Positions 17,265 through 26,437 of a stretch of 64,000 nt of DNA are shown here, piece by piece; position 1 is the stretch's first letter, and every line of letters begins with the position of its first letter. This DNA is from Microbacterium murale (GTDB lineage Bacteria > Actinomycetota > Actinomycetes > Actinomycetales > Microbacteriaceae), in contig NZ_JAUSXK010000001.1 in the NCBI RefSeq assembly GCF_030815955.1, positions 1,922,001 through 1,986,000 on the forward strand. Direction: 5' to 3'. Below the pieces are notes generated by a model. The model was not told the DNA's origin, made no database searches, and saw only the letters and a program-made list of their open reading frames with translations. Both the position numbers and the translations under genes were made by a program.

Positions 17265-18188
17265 ATGCTCGGTTACACGATCCGGCGGGTGCTGCTCGCC
17301 GTCTTCGTGCTCTGGGGCGTCGTGACCGTCGTCTTCATCATCGTGCGGCTCGTACCGTCGGACCCCGCGGTGCTCGTCGCCGGCATCGACGCGACACCTG
17401 AGCAGATCGCCACGATCCGCGAACGGATGGGCCTCGATCAGCCGCTCCTCGTCCAGTACTTCGGTTACGTCGCCGGCGCGGTGCGGGGTGACTTCGGCAC
17501 CTCCTACACGTACGGTGCACCGGCCATGGAGCTCGTCGGGGAGGTGCTGCCGAACACGGCGCTGCTGGCGTTCCTCGGCTGCACGCTCGCCGTCATCGTC
17601 AGCTTTCCGCTGGGCCTTCTCGCCGCCCTCCGCGTCAACCGCTTCACGGACCGGGCCGTCACCACTGCGAGCCTGCTCACGCAGTCGCTTCCTGGGTTCT
17701 GGGTCGGCGTCGTGCTCATGCTCGTCTTCTCCCAGATGCTGGGTCTGCTGCCGAGCGCCGGCCTTGGCAGTCCGGATGCGCTCGTGCTCCCCGTCGTGAC
17801 CGTCGCACTGCCCTTCATCGCGATCCTCACCCGTATGACCCGCAGCGGACTTCTCGAGGTGGTCGGCGAGGGCTACATCACGACGGCCCGCTCGAAGGGC
17901 CTGTCCGAGCGGATCGTGATCCTCACCCACGCCGCACGCAATGCCCTCATCCCGGTCGTCACCCTCGTCGGCCTCGAGTTCGGGGCGCTGCTGGGCGGTG
18001 CGGTCATCACCGAGACGGTCTTCAGCTTCCCCGGCGTCGGCAAGCTCCTCGTCTCCTCGATCCTCGCCCGCGACTACAACCTCGTCCAGGCCTGTGTCGT
18101 GGTCATCGCCGCGGCGTTCGTCATCGTGAATCTGCTCGTCGATCTGCTCTACGGCTACCTCGACCCGAGAGTGAGGCTCGCGAAATGA
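17265..18188 (+). CDS. ABC transporter permease, DppB/OppB type
   Basis: A 307-residue inner membrane permease of the peptide/nickel/opine uptake class. The DppB signature is visible: an N-terminal LGYTIRRVLLAVFVLWGVVT helix, GFWVGVVLMLVFSQMLG, and the EAA-like cytoplasmic loop YITTARSKGLSERIV. ATG at 17265 is preferred over GTG at 17259, because CGGAGG lies five bases before the ATG. It is the first gene of a chain of at least six overlapping genes ending with the EEP-family enzyme. Confidence 0.92.
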   Translation: MLGYTIRRVLLAVFVLWGVVTVVFIIVRLVPSDPAVLVAGIDATPEQIATIRERMGLDQPLLVQYFGYVAGAVRGDFGTSYTYGAPAMELVGEVLPNTALLAFLGCTLAVIVSFPLGLLAALRVNRFTDRAVTTASLLTQSLPGFWVGVVLMLVFSQMLGLLPSAGLGSPDALVLPVVTVALPFIAILTRMTRSGLLEVVGEGYITTARSKGLSERIVILTHAARNALIPVVTLVGLEFGALLGGAVITETVFSFPGVGKLLVSSILARDYNLVQACVVVIAAAFVIVNLLVDLLYGYLDPRVRLAK

Positions 18189-19072
18189 CCGTCCCACCCA
18201 CGATCGCCATGCAGACCATGCAGCGCGCTCGTCGAGCACGCCGCGGGGTCACCGCCCGGATCACGATCCCTCTCGTCGTCATCGGCCTGTTCATCGTCGG
18301 TGCGATCGTCGTGCCGATCCTCTATCACTTCGACCCGCTGCACACCGACGTGCTGCTGCGCCTCAAGCCGCCGGGCTCGACCCTCCCCGACGGGTCGTTC
18401 GCGATCTTCGGCACAGACCAGGTCGGGCAGGATCTCTTCGCCCAGATGATGATGGGCGCACGCGTCTCACTCACGGTCGGCTTCTGCTCGCTGCTGTTCG
18501 CCGGCGTGTTCGGAGTGCTCACAGGGCTGCTCGCCGGACATTTCGGCGGCTGGCTCGACAACGTGCTCATGCGCATAGCCGATGTGCAGCTCGCGTTCCC
18601 ATCGATCCTCCTCGCGATCCTCCTGGCGTCGGTGCTCGGCCCGAGCCTGTGGAACGTCATCGTCGTCATCTCGATCACGAACTGGGTCGTCTTCGCACGT
18701 GTCACCCGTAGCCAGGTCCTCACGCTGCGCAGCCGCGAATACGTCGAGGCCGCCCGCACCCTTGGGGCGAGCAACTGGCACATCATCGTCCGCACGCTGC
18801 TTCCCGGCTGCGTCGCTCCGATCCTCGTCGTCGCCACGGTCGAGTTCGGGCACGTCGTGCTGCTCGAGGCGGCGCTCTCGTTCCTCGGCGTCGGCGTACC
18901 GCTCGGTATCCCGAGTCTCGGAACGACCATCAGCAACGGCACCGCGTACCTCAGCACCGCCTGGTGGATCTCGACCCTGCCCGGCATCGCGCTCGCCGCT
19001 CTCGTCCTCGCCACTGGAGTGCTCGGCGACGCCTTGCGCGACCGATTCGACCCGAAGTTGCGGAGCGCCTGA
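18185..19072 (+). CDS. ABC transporter permease, DppC/OppC type
   Basis: A 295-residue partner permease. It has the DppC features: a soluble segment after the first helix (FGTDQVGQDLFAQMMMGARV), and the EAA loop EYVEAARTLGASNWHIIVRT. The ATG overlaps the DppB stop by four bases (ATGA) and its own stop overlaps the following ATPase. It assembles with the DppB-like subunit as the transmembrane core of the importer. Confidence 0.92.
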   Translation: MTVPPTIAMQTMQRARRARRGVTARITIPLVVIGLFIVGAIVVPILYHFDPLHTDVLLRLKPPGSTLPDGSFAIFGTDQVGQDLFAQMMMGARVSLTVGFCSLLFAGVFGVLTGLLAGHFGGWLDNVLMRIADVQLAFPSILLAILLASVLGPSLWNVIVVISITNWVVFARVTRSQVLTLRSREYVEAARTLGASNWHIIVRTLLPGCVAPILVVATVEFGHVVLLEAALSFLGVGVPLGIPSLGTTISNGTAYLSTAWWISTLPGIALAALVLATGVLGDALRDRFDPKLRSA

Positions 19073-20112
19073 TGACGATCTCCCACGCCCCCGAGGCCAG
19101 AACCCCCAGCGCCCGAGCGGGTGAGCCGCTCCTGAGCGTGCAGGACCTCAAGGTCGAGTTCTCCACCTCGGCCGGCGTCGTCCGTGCGCTCGACGGCGTG
19201 AGCTTCGACGTCGGATCGGGTGAGACCGTCGCGGTCCTGGGCGAGTCGGGTTCGGGCAAATCGGTCACCGCGCAGGCGATCATGGCGCTGCTTCCCCAGC
19301 CCGCAGGCTCCATCGTCGGCGGCCGCATCCTCTACGGCGGCCGCGACCTCGCCGCGGAACCCGTCTCGAAGGTGCGGGAGCTCTGCGCCACCGAGATCGC
19401 GATGATCTTCCAGGACCCGCTCAGCTCGCTCAACCCGGTCTACCGGGTCGGCTGGCAGATCGCAGAGCTGTTCCGACGACGCCGTGGCACCCCCAAGCAG
19501 GAAGCCTGGGCGAAGTCGCTCGCGCTGCTCAAGCGCGTCGGCATCCCCGATGCCGAGACGCGCATCCGCGACTACCCGCACCAGTTCTCCGGCGGGCAGC
19601 GCCAGAGAATCATGATCGCGATGGCGATCGCCCTCGAGCCCAAGCTGCTCATCGGCGACGAGCCGACGACCGCGCTCGATGTGACGGTGCAGCAGCAGGT
19701 CATGAACCTTCTGGCCGACCTGCAGGCCGAGTCAGGCATGGGCATGATCCTCATCAGCCACGACCTCGGCGTCGTCGCCGAAGTGGCCGATCGCGCCGCG
19801 ATCATGTACGCGGGCCGGATCATCGAGACCGGCGGCATCCGGCAGGTCTACGACCACCCCGCGCACCCGTACACCCGAGGCCTGCTGGATTCGATACCGA
19901 GCAACACCTCGCTGGGTGAGCGGCTGACTCCGGTCGTCGGGTCGCCTCCGAATCTGCTCGCCCTGCCGAGCGGATGCTCCTTCCACCCGCGCTGCCCGTT
20001 CGCGACCGAGCTGTGCCGCACGACGTCTCCGGTTCTGCGTCAGCCGGAGGGCTGGAGCGCCGGCCATCTTGCGGCCTGCCACCGGACCGAGGAGGTGCTC
20101 ACCCATGACTGA
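19072..20112 (+). CDS. ABC transporter ATP-binding protein, DppD/OppD type
   Basis: A 346-residue ATPase. Walker A GESGSGKS (about residue 58), Q loop IFQDPLSSLNP, signature SGGQRQR, Walker B LLIGDEPTTALDV and the switch His region ISHD are all intact. The C-terminal oligopeptide-binding-type extension contains CSFHPRCPFATELCRTTSP, the iron-sulfur-like cysteine cluster that is standard in DppD proteins. ATG overlaps the upstream TGA. With the next gene it forms the heterodimeric ATPase of the importer. Confidence 0.93.
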   Translation: MTISHAPEARTPSARAGEPLLSVQDLKVEFSTSAGVVRALDGVSFDVGSGETVAVLGESGSGKSVTAQAIMALLPQPAGSIVGGRILYGGRDLAAEPVSKVRELCATEIAMIFQDPLSSLNPVYRVGWQIAELFRRRRGTPKQEAWAKSLALLKRVGIPDAETRIRDYPHQFSGGQRQRIMIAMAIALEPKLLIGDEPTTALDVTVQQQVMNLLADLQAESGMGMILISHDLGVVAEVADRAAIMYAGRIIETGGIRQVYDHPAHPYTRGLLDSIPSNTSLGERLTPVVGSPPNLLALPSGCSFHPRCPFATELCRTTSPVLRQPEGWSAGHLAACHRTEEVLTHD

Positions 20113-20929
20113 CCAGTCGAATCCGCTGTTGAGCGTCGAGCATCTCAAGGTGTCGTATCCGATCCGCTCCTCGATCCTGCTGCGAAAGACCGGCGAGAAC
20201 GTCGCCGTCTCCGACGTGAACTTCGAGCTGCGTGCCGGTGAGACCGTTGGGCTGGTCGGCGAGTCCGGTTCGGGCAAGTCGACGATCGCGCGCACAGTGA
20301 TCGGGCTCGTGCCGGCAGCGGATGGCGTCATCCGCTTTGAAGGCCATGACATCACGAAGCTCTCGTTGCGGCAGATGAAGGACATGCGCCGCGACATGCA
20401 GATGATCTTCCAGGATCCTTATGCGTCACTGAACCCCCGGCTGACAGTGCGCGACATCATCGCCGAGGGGTGGCGCGTTCATGCCGGCATCGTGCCGCGC
20501 GATCGCTGGACGGCCGAGGCGAAGGAGCTCATGGAGCGCGTCGGGCTCAACCCCGACTACTCCGACCGATATCCGCACCAGTTCTCGGGCGGTCAGCGTC
20601 AGCGCATCGGCATCGCGCGCACACTCGCGCTGCGGCCGAAGATCATCATCTGCGACGAGGCGGTCAGCGCGCTCGACGTCTCGGTGCAGGCGCAGGTGCT
20701 CAATCTGCTCGAGGACCTGCAGGCCGACCTCGGTCTCTCCTATCTCTTCATCTCGCACGACCTGTCGGTCATCGAGCACATCTGCGATCGCGTGCTGGTG
20801 CTCAACAAGGGCGTCGTCGTCGAGGAGGGCACAGCGCGGCAGCTGTTCGAGCATCCGCAGCATCCGTACACGAAGGCGCTGTTCTCCGCGATCCCGGTCG
20901 TGAGGCCATGGCTCGAGGAGACATCGTGA
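20105..20929 (+). CDS. ABC transporter ATP-binding protein, DppF/OppF type
   Basis: A 274-residue ATPase with Walker A GESGSGKS, the Q-loop IFQDPYASLNP, signature SGGQRQR, Walker B IIICDEAVSALDV and FISHD. It is shorter than most OppF proteins because it lacks the C-terminal cysteine extension (it ends at HPYTKALFSAIPVVRPW). ATG at 20105 is used because GGAGGTG stands just before it and it overlaps the DppD end. The five transport genes here plus the binding protein at 22436 make a complete importer. Confidence 0.92.
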   Translation: MTDQSNPLLSVEHLKVSYPIRSSILLRKTGENVAVSDVNFELRAGETVGLVGESGSGKSTIARTVIGLVPAADGVIRFEGHDITKLSLRQMKDMRRDMQMIFQDPYASLNPRLTVRDIIAEGWRVHAGIVPRDRWTAEAKELMERVGLNPDYSDRYPHQFSGGQRQRIGIARTLALRPKIIICDEAVSALDVSVQAQVLNLLEDLQADLGLSYLFISHDLSVIEHICDRVLVLNKGVVVEEGTARQLFEHPQHPYTKALFSAIPVVRPWLEETS

Positions 20930-21585
20930 GCCGGACCATCACGCTGCACCTGGTGCGCCACGGCGAGTCGCTGTGGAATGTCGAAGGGCGGTACCAGGGC
21001 CAGCAGGATTCTGGCCTCACTGCGGACGGCCGAGCCCAGGCCGCTCAGTTCGCAGAGCTCTTCGCGCTGCAGGTGCCGGCACCCGACCTCGTCGTATCGA
21101 GCGATCTGCCACGGGTGAAGGACACTGCCGCGCGCTATGTCGAGCGCATCGGGGCGAGCATCAGCCATGACCCTTCGCTGCGGGAGATGAGCGTGGGGGA
21201 CTGGGCAGGTATGACGCTCGAGGAGGCCGAGCAGCAGCATCCCGAACTCGTGGCCGCAGTCGCCGCCGGTGACGACCTTCGACGCGGAGGGGGCGAGACG
21301 TTCGGCGAGACCCGGGAGCGGGTCGTCAAGGCGATCGAAGAAGTCGCAGCCGAGCTCGAGAAGCGGGATGGCGATCGAGTCGCCGTGGTCTTCACGAGCG
21401 GCAACCCGATCCGGCTCGCGGCAGCACACATGCTCGGCATCCCATCCCCGGGCCACATGCCCCTCGGCGCGCCGGACAACTGCTCCGTCACGACGTTCCG
21501 TTTGCAGGGCGCGCGCAGAGAGGTCGTGCGCTACAACCATGACATCGCGCCGGCCCGCCCGGCGGACCCGAGGGAGATCTCGTGA
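20926..21585 (+). CDS. Histidine-phosphatase-superfamily protein
   Basis: A 219-residue phosphoglycerate-mutase-like protein. The N-terminal RHG motif (HLVRHGESLWNVEGRYQGQQ) supplies the phospho-accepting histidine, and the acidic region EMSVGDWAG follows. The second catalytic histidine of the family, normally in an SHG motif, is replaced: the equivalent position reads FTSGNPIR. Such FTSG variants are known among actinobacterial members, but activity should not be assumed. GTG at 20926 overlaps the DppF stop; GAGGAG precedes it. Being inside the import operon, it may remove phosphate from an imported compound. Confidence 0.82.
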   Translation: MSRTITLHLVRHGESLWNVEGRYQGQQDSGLTADGRAQAAQFAELFALQVPAPDLVVSSDLPRVKDTAARYVERIGASISHDPSLREMSVGDWAGMTLEEAEQQHPELVAAVAAGDDLRRGGGETFGETRERVVKAIEEVAAELEKRDGDRVAVVFTSGNPIRLAAAHMLGIPSPGHMPLGAPDNCSVTTFRLQGARREVVRYNHDIAPARPADPREIS

Positions 21586-22379
21586 CCGCACCGCTCACCT
21601 TCATCGCACAGAGCCACAACCTGTGGGGCGATCATCACGCCGCCGAGCGGGAGACCGCGATGCGTGCCCTCTACGAGCTCCGCGCCCCCGACCTGCTCGC
21701 CACGCAGGAGACGCGAGCCTGGTCGCGTGACCTGCTGGATGCCGCGATGCCCGGTCACGACCGCGTGCACGATGACTTCCCCGGATGGGAGAAGCAGAGC
21801 AACCTGTGGTGGAACCGCGAGCTCTTCAGCGAGGTCGAGCACGGCGCTGAGGATGTCGGCATCCACGATGCGAACGCCCGCCTGTTCTGGGTGCGGCTGC
21901 GCGTCGAAGGAGGAGATCGAACGATCCTCTGGACGACCGCGCACCTCTCCTATTCCGGCAACCCGGTCGAGGTCGAGACCGGGATCAACCAGCGCACGCC
22001 CCAGGCGCATCGCGTCGTGGAAGAGCTCGCGCGGCTCGGCAAGGACGACGAACCGGTCTTCTTCGCGTCAGACACGAACGCGATCGCGACGGCCATCTGG
22101 GTGATCGGCAACGCCGGCTACCTCGACTCGTTCAGTGCACTGAACAGGCAGGCGCCACCGACGCATCCCGTCGTTCCCAATCCGTTCCGCGAGACCGTCG
22201 GCACGCCGAAGTCGCCCATCGCGAGCCCGCACAAGACCATCGACTACATCTTCTTCCGAGGACCAGTGCGCCCGCGCAGCGCCGAGGTCGTGGAGTTCTT
22301 CGACCGGGGGATATCGCCCAGCGATCACCATCCGGTCGCATCAGCGTTCACCCTGCCCGGCCAGTCCGAGCTCGGGTGA
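21582..22379 (+). CDS. Endonuclease/exonuclease/phosphatase (EEP) family hydrolase
   Basis: A 265-residue cytosolic EEP-fold enzyme. Residues of the catalytic set are visible: N in SHNLWGD, E in ATQETRAW, H in TTAHLSY, D and N in FASDTNAIA, D in KTIDYIFF and the terminal SDHHPVASA. Family members cut phosphodiesters in nucleic acids, phospholipids, inositol phosphates or sphingomyelin. There is no signal peptide, so the substrate is intracellular. Its position between the histidine phosphatase and the binding protein suggests the importer brings in a phosphodiester that is cleaved and then dephosphorylated. That is an inference from gene order. Confidence 0.85.
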   Translation: MTAPLTFIAQSHNLWGDHHAAERETAMRALYELRAPDLLATQETRAWSRDLLDAAMPGHDRVHDDFPGWEKQSNLWWNRELFSEVEHGAEDVGIHDANARLFWVRLRVEGGDRTILWTTAHLSYSGNPVEVETGINQRTPQAHRVVEELARLGKDDEPVFFASDTNAIATAIWVIGNAGYLDSFSALNRQAPPTHPVVPNPFRETVGTPKSPIASPHKTIDYIFFRGPVRPRSAEVVEFFDRGISPSDHHPVASAFTLPGQSELG

Positions 22380-22435
22380 GCAGCACGAAGTCATACCCGA
22401 CAGAACCAAGTCATACCGATTCAAAGGAGACAGCA

Positions 22436-24019
22436 ATGACATCGCTTCGCGCAAAGATGCGCTCGATCGCCGCAGTCGCGGTGGCCGGCGCTCTTCTGCT
22501 CACAGGGTGTTCGGGCGGCGGCGAGGATGCCGGTTCGACAGAGCCGCTGCCGGACGACCAGCAGACCCTCACCTACATCCCGGCTTATGGCTGGGCCGCC
22601 TCCGACATCTCACAGGCACCGCTCGAGATCGGCATCAACATGGCGATCTCGCAGACGCTCGAGACCCTCGTCACGCTCGACGACGAGAACCAGCCGCAGC
22701 CCAAGCTCGCCGAGTCGTGGGAGTGGGTCGATGACACCACACTCGTGTTCACGCTGCGCGAGGGCGTCACCTACTCCGACGGCACACCGTTCACCGCTGC
22801 GGATGTGAAGGGGTCGATCGAACGGTACATCGCGTGGGAGGCGGCGCTGAAGACGGTGCTCTCCCCGATCCAGTCGGTCGAAGCCACCGATGACCTCACC
22901 GTCACGATCAAGACCGCCGGTCCCTCCGGAACGCTGGTCGGCGTGCTCTCGATGGTCTACATCGGCAAGGCCGAGTTCTCGCATCCCGACACGATGATCC
23001 AGGCCGACAACGACTACTGGGCGCAGCCCGTCGGAACGGGACCGTTCATCATCGACGACTACGTCGCCAACGATCACTTCACGTTCGTGCGCAACGAGGA
23101 CTACTGGGGTGAGAAGGCCAAGCTCCAGACGCTGACGATGAAGCAGATCACCGACGTCAACGGCAAGATCACCGCGCTGTCGAACGGTCAGGCGCAGGTC
23201 GTGGGAGATGTTCCCTACGACCAGGTCGCGCAGGTCGAGGCGATGGACAACGTCAAGTTCGTGCAGGAGAGCAGTCTGAACTACTACTTCCTGTGGTTCG
23301 ACAACAAGAACGAGTTCCTCAAGGACCAGCGCGTCCGAGAGGCGATGTGGGCTGCTCTCGACCTGAAGACGATCCAGGAGTCGCTCTACGGCGACACGGC
23401 GAAGCCCATGACGTCGTTCTGCCCGGAGGCGGCCTTCGGATGCGTCGAACCGACCGACGGCATGGTCGAGTACGACCCGGAGCACGCGAAGGAACTGCTC
23501 GCGGAGGCCGGATATCCGGACGGCTTCACCGTCGACGCGATCTACAGCACCGCCAACGGTGCCGGTTTCGCCAACATGATGCAGGCGTTCATCTCGGCCT
23601 GGCAGGAGATCGGCGTCACCGTCGAACCGCGTGCGCTGGATGCCGCGTCCTGGCTGAAGGAGTTCGGCACGGTCAACGAGGCGGATGGAACGCACGCATG
23701 GGACATGGACGTGCAGCCGAACCAGACGATCACCGGTGATGCCGACTACACAATCTACCGTCTGTACAACTGCACGGCGGCTCGTCTCGGGTACTGCAAC
23801 GAGGATCTGGACGCCCTCACGACGAAGGCGCAGCAGCTCACCGATCCGGATGAGCGTCTCGAGCTGTACCAGCAGGCTGTCGACATCATGCGGGCCGACA
23901 CCCCGGCGATCCCACTGCTCGAGATCAACGTCAACGCGGCCATGGCCTCGAATGTCGAGGGTCTCGTGATCCCCGCGAACGAGTTCATCGACTTCAGCTC
24001 GGTGTATCTCACGCAGTGA
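22436..24019 (+). CDS. Solute-binding lipoprotein, SBP_bac_5 family
   Basis: A 527-residue extracellular binding protein of the peptide/nickel/opine class. The signal peptide ends with lipobox LLTGC (about residue 23). SBP_bac_5 hallmarks are LAESWEWVDDTTLVFTLREG, VTYSDGTPFTAADVKGSIERY and FVRNEDYWG. ATG at 22436 is chosen because AAGGAGAC lies seven bases before it and the signal peptide starts there. The ligand cannot be named from sequence; the surrounding EEP, phosphatase and oxidase genes suggest something more elaborate than a plain peptide. Confidence 0.93.
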   Translation: MTSLRAKMRSIAAVAVAGALLLTGCSGGGEDAGSTEPLPDDQQTLTYIPAYGWAASDISQAPLEIGINMAISQTLETLVTLDDENQPQPKLAESWEWVDDTTLVFTLREGVTYSDGTPFTAADVKGSIERYIAWEAALKTVLSPIQSVEATDDLTVTIKTAGPSGTLVGVLSMVYIGKAEFSHPDTMIQADNDYWAQPVGTGPFIIDDYVANDHFTFVRNEDYWGEKAKLQTLTMKQITDVNGKITALSNGQAQVVGDVPYDQVAQVEAMDNVKFVQESSLNYYFLWFDNKNEFLKDQRVREAMWAALDLKTIQESLYGDTAKPMTSFCPEAAFGCVEPTDGMVEYDPEHAKELLAEAGYPDGFTVDAIYSTANGAGFANMMQAFISAWQEIGVTVEPRALDAASWLKEFGTVNEADGTHAWDMDVQPNQTITGDADYTIYRLYNCTAARLGYCNEDLDALTTKAQQLTDPDERLELYQQAVDIMRADTPAIPLLEINVNAAMASNVEGLVIPANEFIDFSSVYLTQ

Positions 24020-24109
24020 CACCCGATGGCGGGGGCGGCGCGAGCCGTCCCCGCCATCGTCGTCTCGGCATCCACGTTTCAGCATCCCGTCCCAGCATCC
24101 AAGGAGAGC

Positions 24110-25045
24110 ATGCGCATGGAGAGATTCCTCAGCTACGACCGCGGCCTCGAGCGGTTCAACCCGCTGGCCAGGGTGATCACCTACGACGACTTCGACACCG
24201 GATACAACGGCTGGCTGGATCTCACCCCGAACTTCGTCTACGACGATTACGAGTCCTTCGACTCGGTCGTCGATCTCTCCAGCTGGGCTCCCACGCAGCT
24301 CAGCTCGGGCGCGATGCGATTCGCCTCCTCGCACGGATCGATGGAGGGCACCTACTCGCTCAAGCTCAGCACGGCGCCGACCGGCGGTCCGCACACTGAG
24401 CCGCCGCGGGCGGGGAGCATGGGGCACGCGATCAAGCGGCTGTCGCGGTTCGGCGATCCGGATCTCATCCAGATCGAGGCGTGGTACTCGTACACGCCGG
24501 CCCAGGATCGCTTCGGGATCGGTGAGGAGGACATCCGCGCGTTCGGCTTCTTCTTCGATGTGCAGGATGCCGAGTACCGGTACATGCCCGGCGTGAGATA
24601 TGTCAATGCGCTCGACGGGAAGCCGGTGCGGCGGTGGCAGTACTACCGGGTCGCTGATGGGGTGAGCCGGGCGGACTGGAACTTCGGTGTCGAGGACGGC
24701 TGGTGCGTTCCCGGCGTGGACAACCAGTGGTATGGCCGGCGCTTCGAGGACGGCTCCGCCGACGGGTACCAGTGGATACCCGGCGGTGAGCAGCAGCTGG
24801 TGTTCAACGAGAGCCCGGACAAGATCAACTGGATGTACTTCCGGCTCACCGTCGATGTGCGCCGCAGGCGCTACGTCGAGCTGCAGTCGATGGATCAGGT
24901 GTTCGACATGCGCGAGCTTGAGCCGACCCTCGTGCCGGGCTACAAGTCGATCAAGGACCTCATCAACCCGGTGTTCTTCATCGAGACCGACACCGACCGA
25001 TCCGTCAATCTCTACCTGGATTCGGTGGTGTATTCGTGCGAGTGA
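24110..25045 (+). CDS. DUF6772-family protein, second copy
   Basis: A 311-residue paralogue of the product at 16025-16990. Shared landmarks are LERFNPLARVITYDDFDTGY, HGSMEGTYSLKLST, KINWMYFRLTVDVRRRRYVE and a C-terminal VNLYLDSVVYS. The middle third differs and contains aromatic-rich stretches (WYSYTPAQDRFGIG). ATG at 24110 has AAGGAGAG just before it. It lies directly after the binding-protein gene and just before the FAD oxidoreductase, so it probably belongs to the same operon. No catalytic motif is recognised. Confidence 0.75.
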   Translation: MRMERFLSYDRGLERFNPLARVITYDDFDTGYNGWLDLTPNFVYDDYESFDSVVDLSSWAPTQLSSGAMRFASSHGSMEGTYSLKLSTAPTGGPHTEPPRAGSMGHAIKRLSRFGDPDLIQIEAWYSYTPAQDRFGIGEEDIRAFGFFFDVQDAEYRYMPGVRYVNALDGKPVRRWQYYRVADGVSRADWNFGVEDGWCVPGVDNQWYGRRFEDGSADGYQWIPGGEQQLVFNESPDKINWMYFRLTVDVRRRRYVELQSMDQVFDMRELEPTLVPGYKSIKDLINPVFFIETDTDRSVNLYLDSVVYSCE

Positions 25046-26433
25046 GCGGGGAGGGAGCGCTCGAGTCGGTGGCGGAGCCGGCACGCGAGACCCCCGTCGT
25101 CGGATCGTTCGACGTGGTCGTCGCCGGCGGCGGCCCCGCGGGGGTGATCGCGGCGGTCGCCGCAGCCCGTGGCGGGGCGCGGACACTGCTCATCGAGCGC
25201 TACGGCTTCGTGGGCGGGATGGCGACGAGCGCGCTGGTCACCCCGATCAGCGAGTTCCGCGTCGGCGGGCGGCAGCACATCGGCGGCATTCCGCTCGAGC
25301 TCATGCGGCGTGCGGCGGAGCTGGGCGGGGCCGAACTCGAACGCGACAGCGGCAACTGGCCGGTCAACGACGAGATCTTCAAGCTCGCTGCCCAGCGCCT
25401 GCTGCTCGAGAGCGGCGTGACGCTCCTGCTGCACAGCTGGATCGCGGATGCCGTGGCCGACGACGGCCGGGTGAGTCACGTGATCGTGCAGAACAAGGCC
25501 GGTCGGGTGGCGTACGCCTGCGAGGCGGTGGTCGACTGCACAGGGGATGCGGATTTGGTGCGCGCGGCGGGGCTGCCGACCACCAAGGGCGATGTGCTGC
25601 AGCCGGCGACGCTGTGGTTCCAGCTCGGCGGCGTCGACACGGACGCACTCGGGTACGTCTTCGGAGATGCCGTGGACGGCATCCTCCCCGTGTCGGAGTC
25701 GATCCGGGCCCGGCTGGCCGAACTGCACGCGGCCGGAGAGGTGCCGCTGTTCGGCGGGCCGTGGATCAACAGCTTCTTCCACGACGGACTCGTCAGCATC
25801 AACGTGCTGCGCGAGGCCACCGACGCGAGCGATCCGGAATGGTTCTCGCGCACCGAGACGAGCTTGCGCGAGAAGATGCACGCGATCATCGATGTGCTCC
25901 GCCGGGAGTTCCCGGAGTTCCGCGATGCGTGGCTGGCGAAGTCCGGCATCCAGACCGGGGTGCGCGAGACGCATCACATCGTCGGGCTGTACGAGTTGAA
26001 CAAGGACGACATCGTGCATCCGAAGGCATTCCCCGACACTGTGGCGAAGGGTGCGCACACGATCGACATCCATCACACGGACAGCATCGATCAGAGTGAG
26101 TTCGTCATCCTCCGTCATCCCTACAACGTGCCCTTCCGTGCTCTCGTGCCAGAGGGCAGTGAGAACGTCGTCATCGCAGGGCGGTGCCTGTGCGCCGATG
26201 GCCCCGGCTTCGGGTCGGTGCGCGTGATGGCGACGTGCATGGCCATGGGGCAGGGTGCGGGAACCGCGGCCGCGCTCGCCGTGCGTCACGGCCTGTCGAT
26301 GCCCGGGATGGATGTCGACCTGCTGCGCTCGGCGTTGATCGATGGCGGGGCGATCGTCGACTTCGACAACGTCCACCTCGAGAACATCGCGGCACTCGCC
26401 GGAACCGAGCTCGCCGGAACTGACAGGAGCTGA
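25036..26433 (+). CDS. FAD-dependent oxidoreductase (FAD_oxidored family)
   Basis: A 465-residue flavoprotein with the dinucleotide-binding motif VVVAGGGPAGVIAAVAAARG at about residue 26, an ERYGFVGGMATS loop typical of the PF12831 FAD_oxidored group, a VVDCTGDADL segment and a C-terminal GRCLCADGPGFGSVRVMATC with MGQGAGTAAALAV. Enzymes of this group oxidise or dehydrogenate small organics, and many sit beside sugar or opine importers. Start is GTG at 25036 or 25042; the latter overlaps the stop of the preceding gene. Its substrate is probably what the importer brings in or a derivative of it. Confidence 0.87.
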   Translation: MRVSGEGALESVAEPARETPVVGSFDVVVAGGGPAGVIAAVAAARGGARTLLIERYGFVGGMATSALVTPISEFRVGGRQHIGGIPLELMRRAAELGGAELERDSGNWPVNDEIFKLAAQRLLLESGVTLLLHSWIADAVADDGRVSHVIVQNKAGRVAYACEAVVDCTGDADLVRAAGLPTTKGDVLQPATLWFQLGGVDTDALGYVFGDAVDGILPVSESIRARLAELHAAGEVPLFGGPWINSFFHDGLVSINVLREATDASDPEWFSRTETSLREKMHAIIDVLRREFPEFRDAWLAKSGIQTGVRETHHIVGLYELNKDDIVHPKAFPDTVAKGAHTIDIHHTDSIDQSEFVILRHPYNVPFRALVPEGSENVVIAGRCLCADGPGFGSVRVMATCMAMGQGAGTAAALAVRHGLSMPGMDVDLLRSALIDGGAIVDFDNVHLENIAALAGTELAGTDRS

Positions 26434-26437
26434 CATC

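Noticed and set aside
22610..25186. An 858-codon frame on the minus strand
   Set aside because: It is a shadow of the solute-binding protein and DUF6772-like genes; the predicted protein has no domain and is Arg/His/Val-biased.
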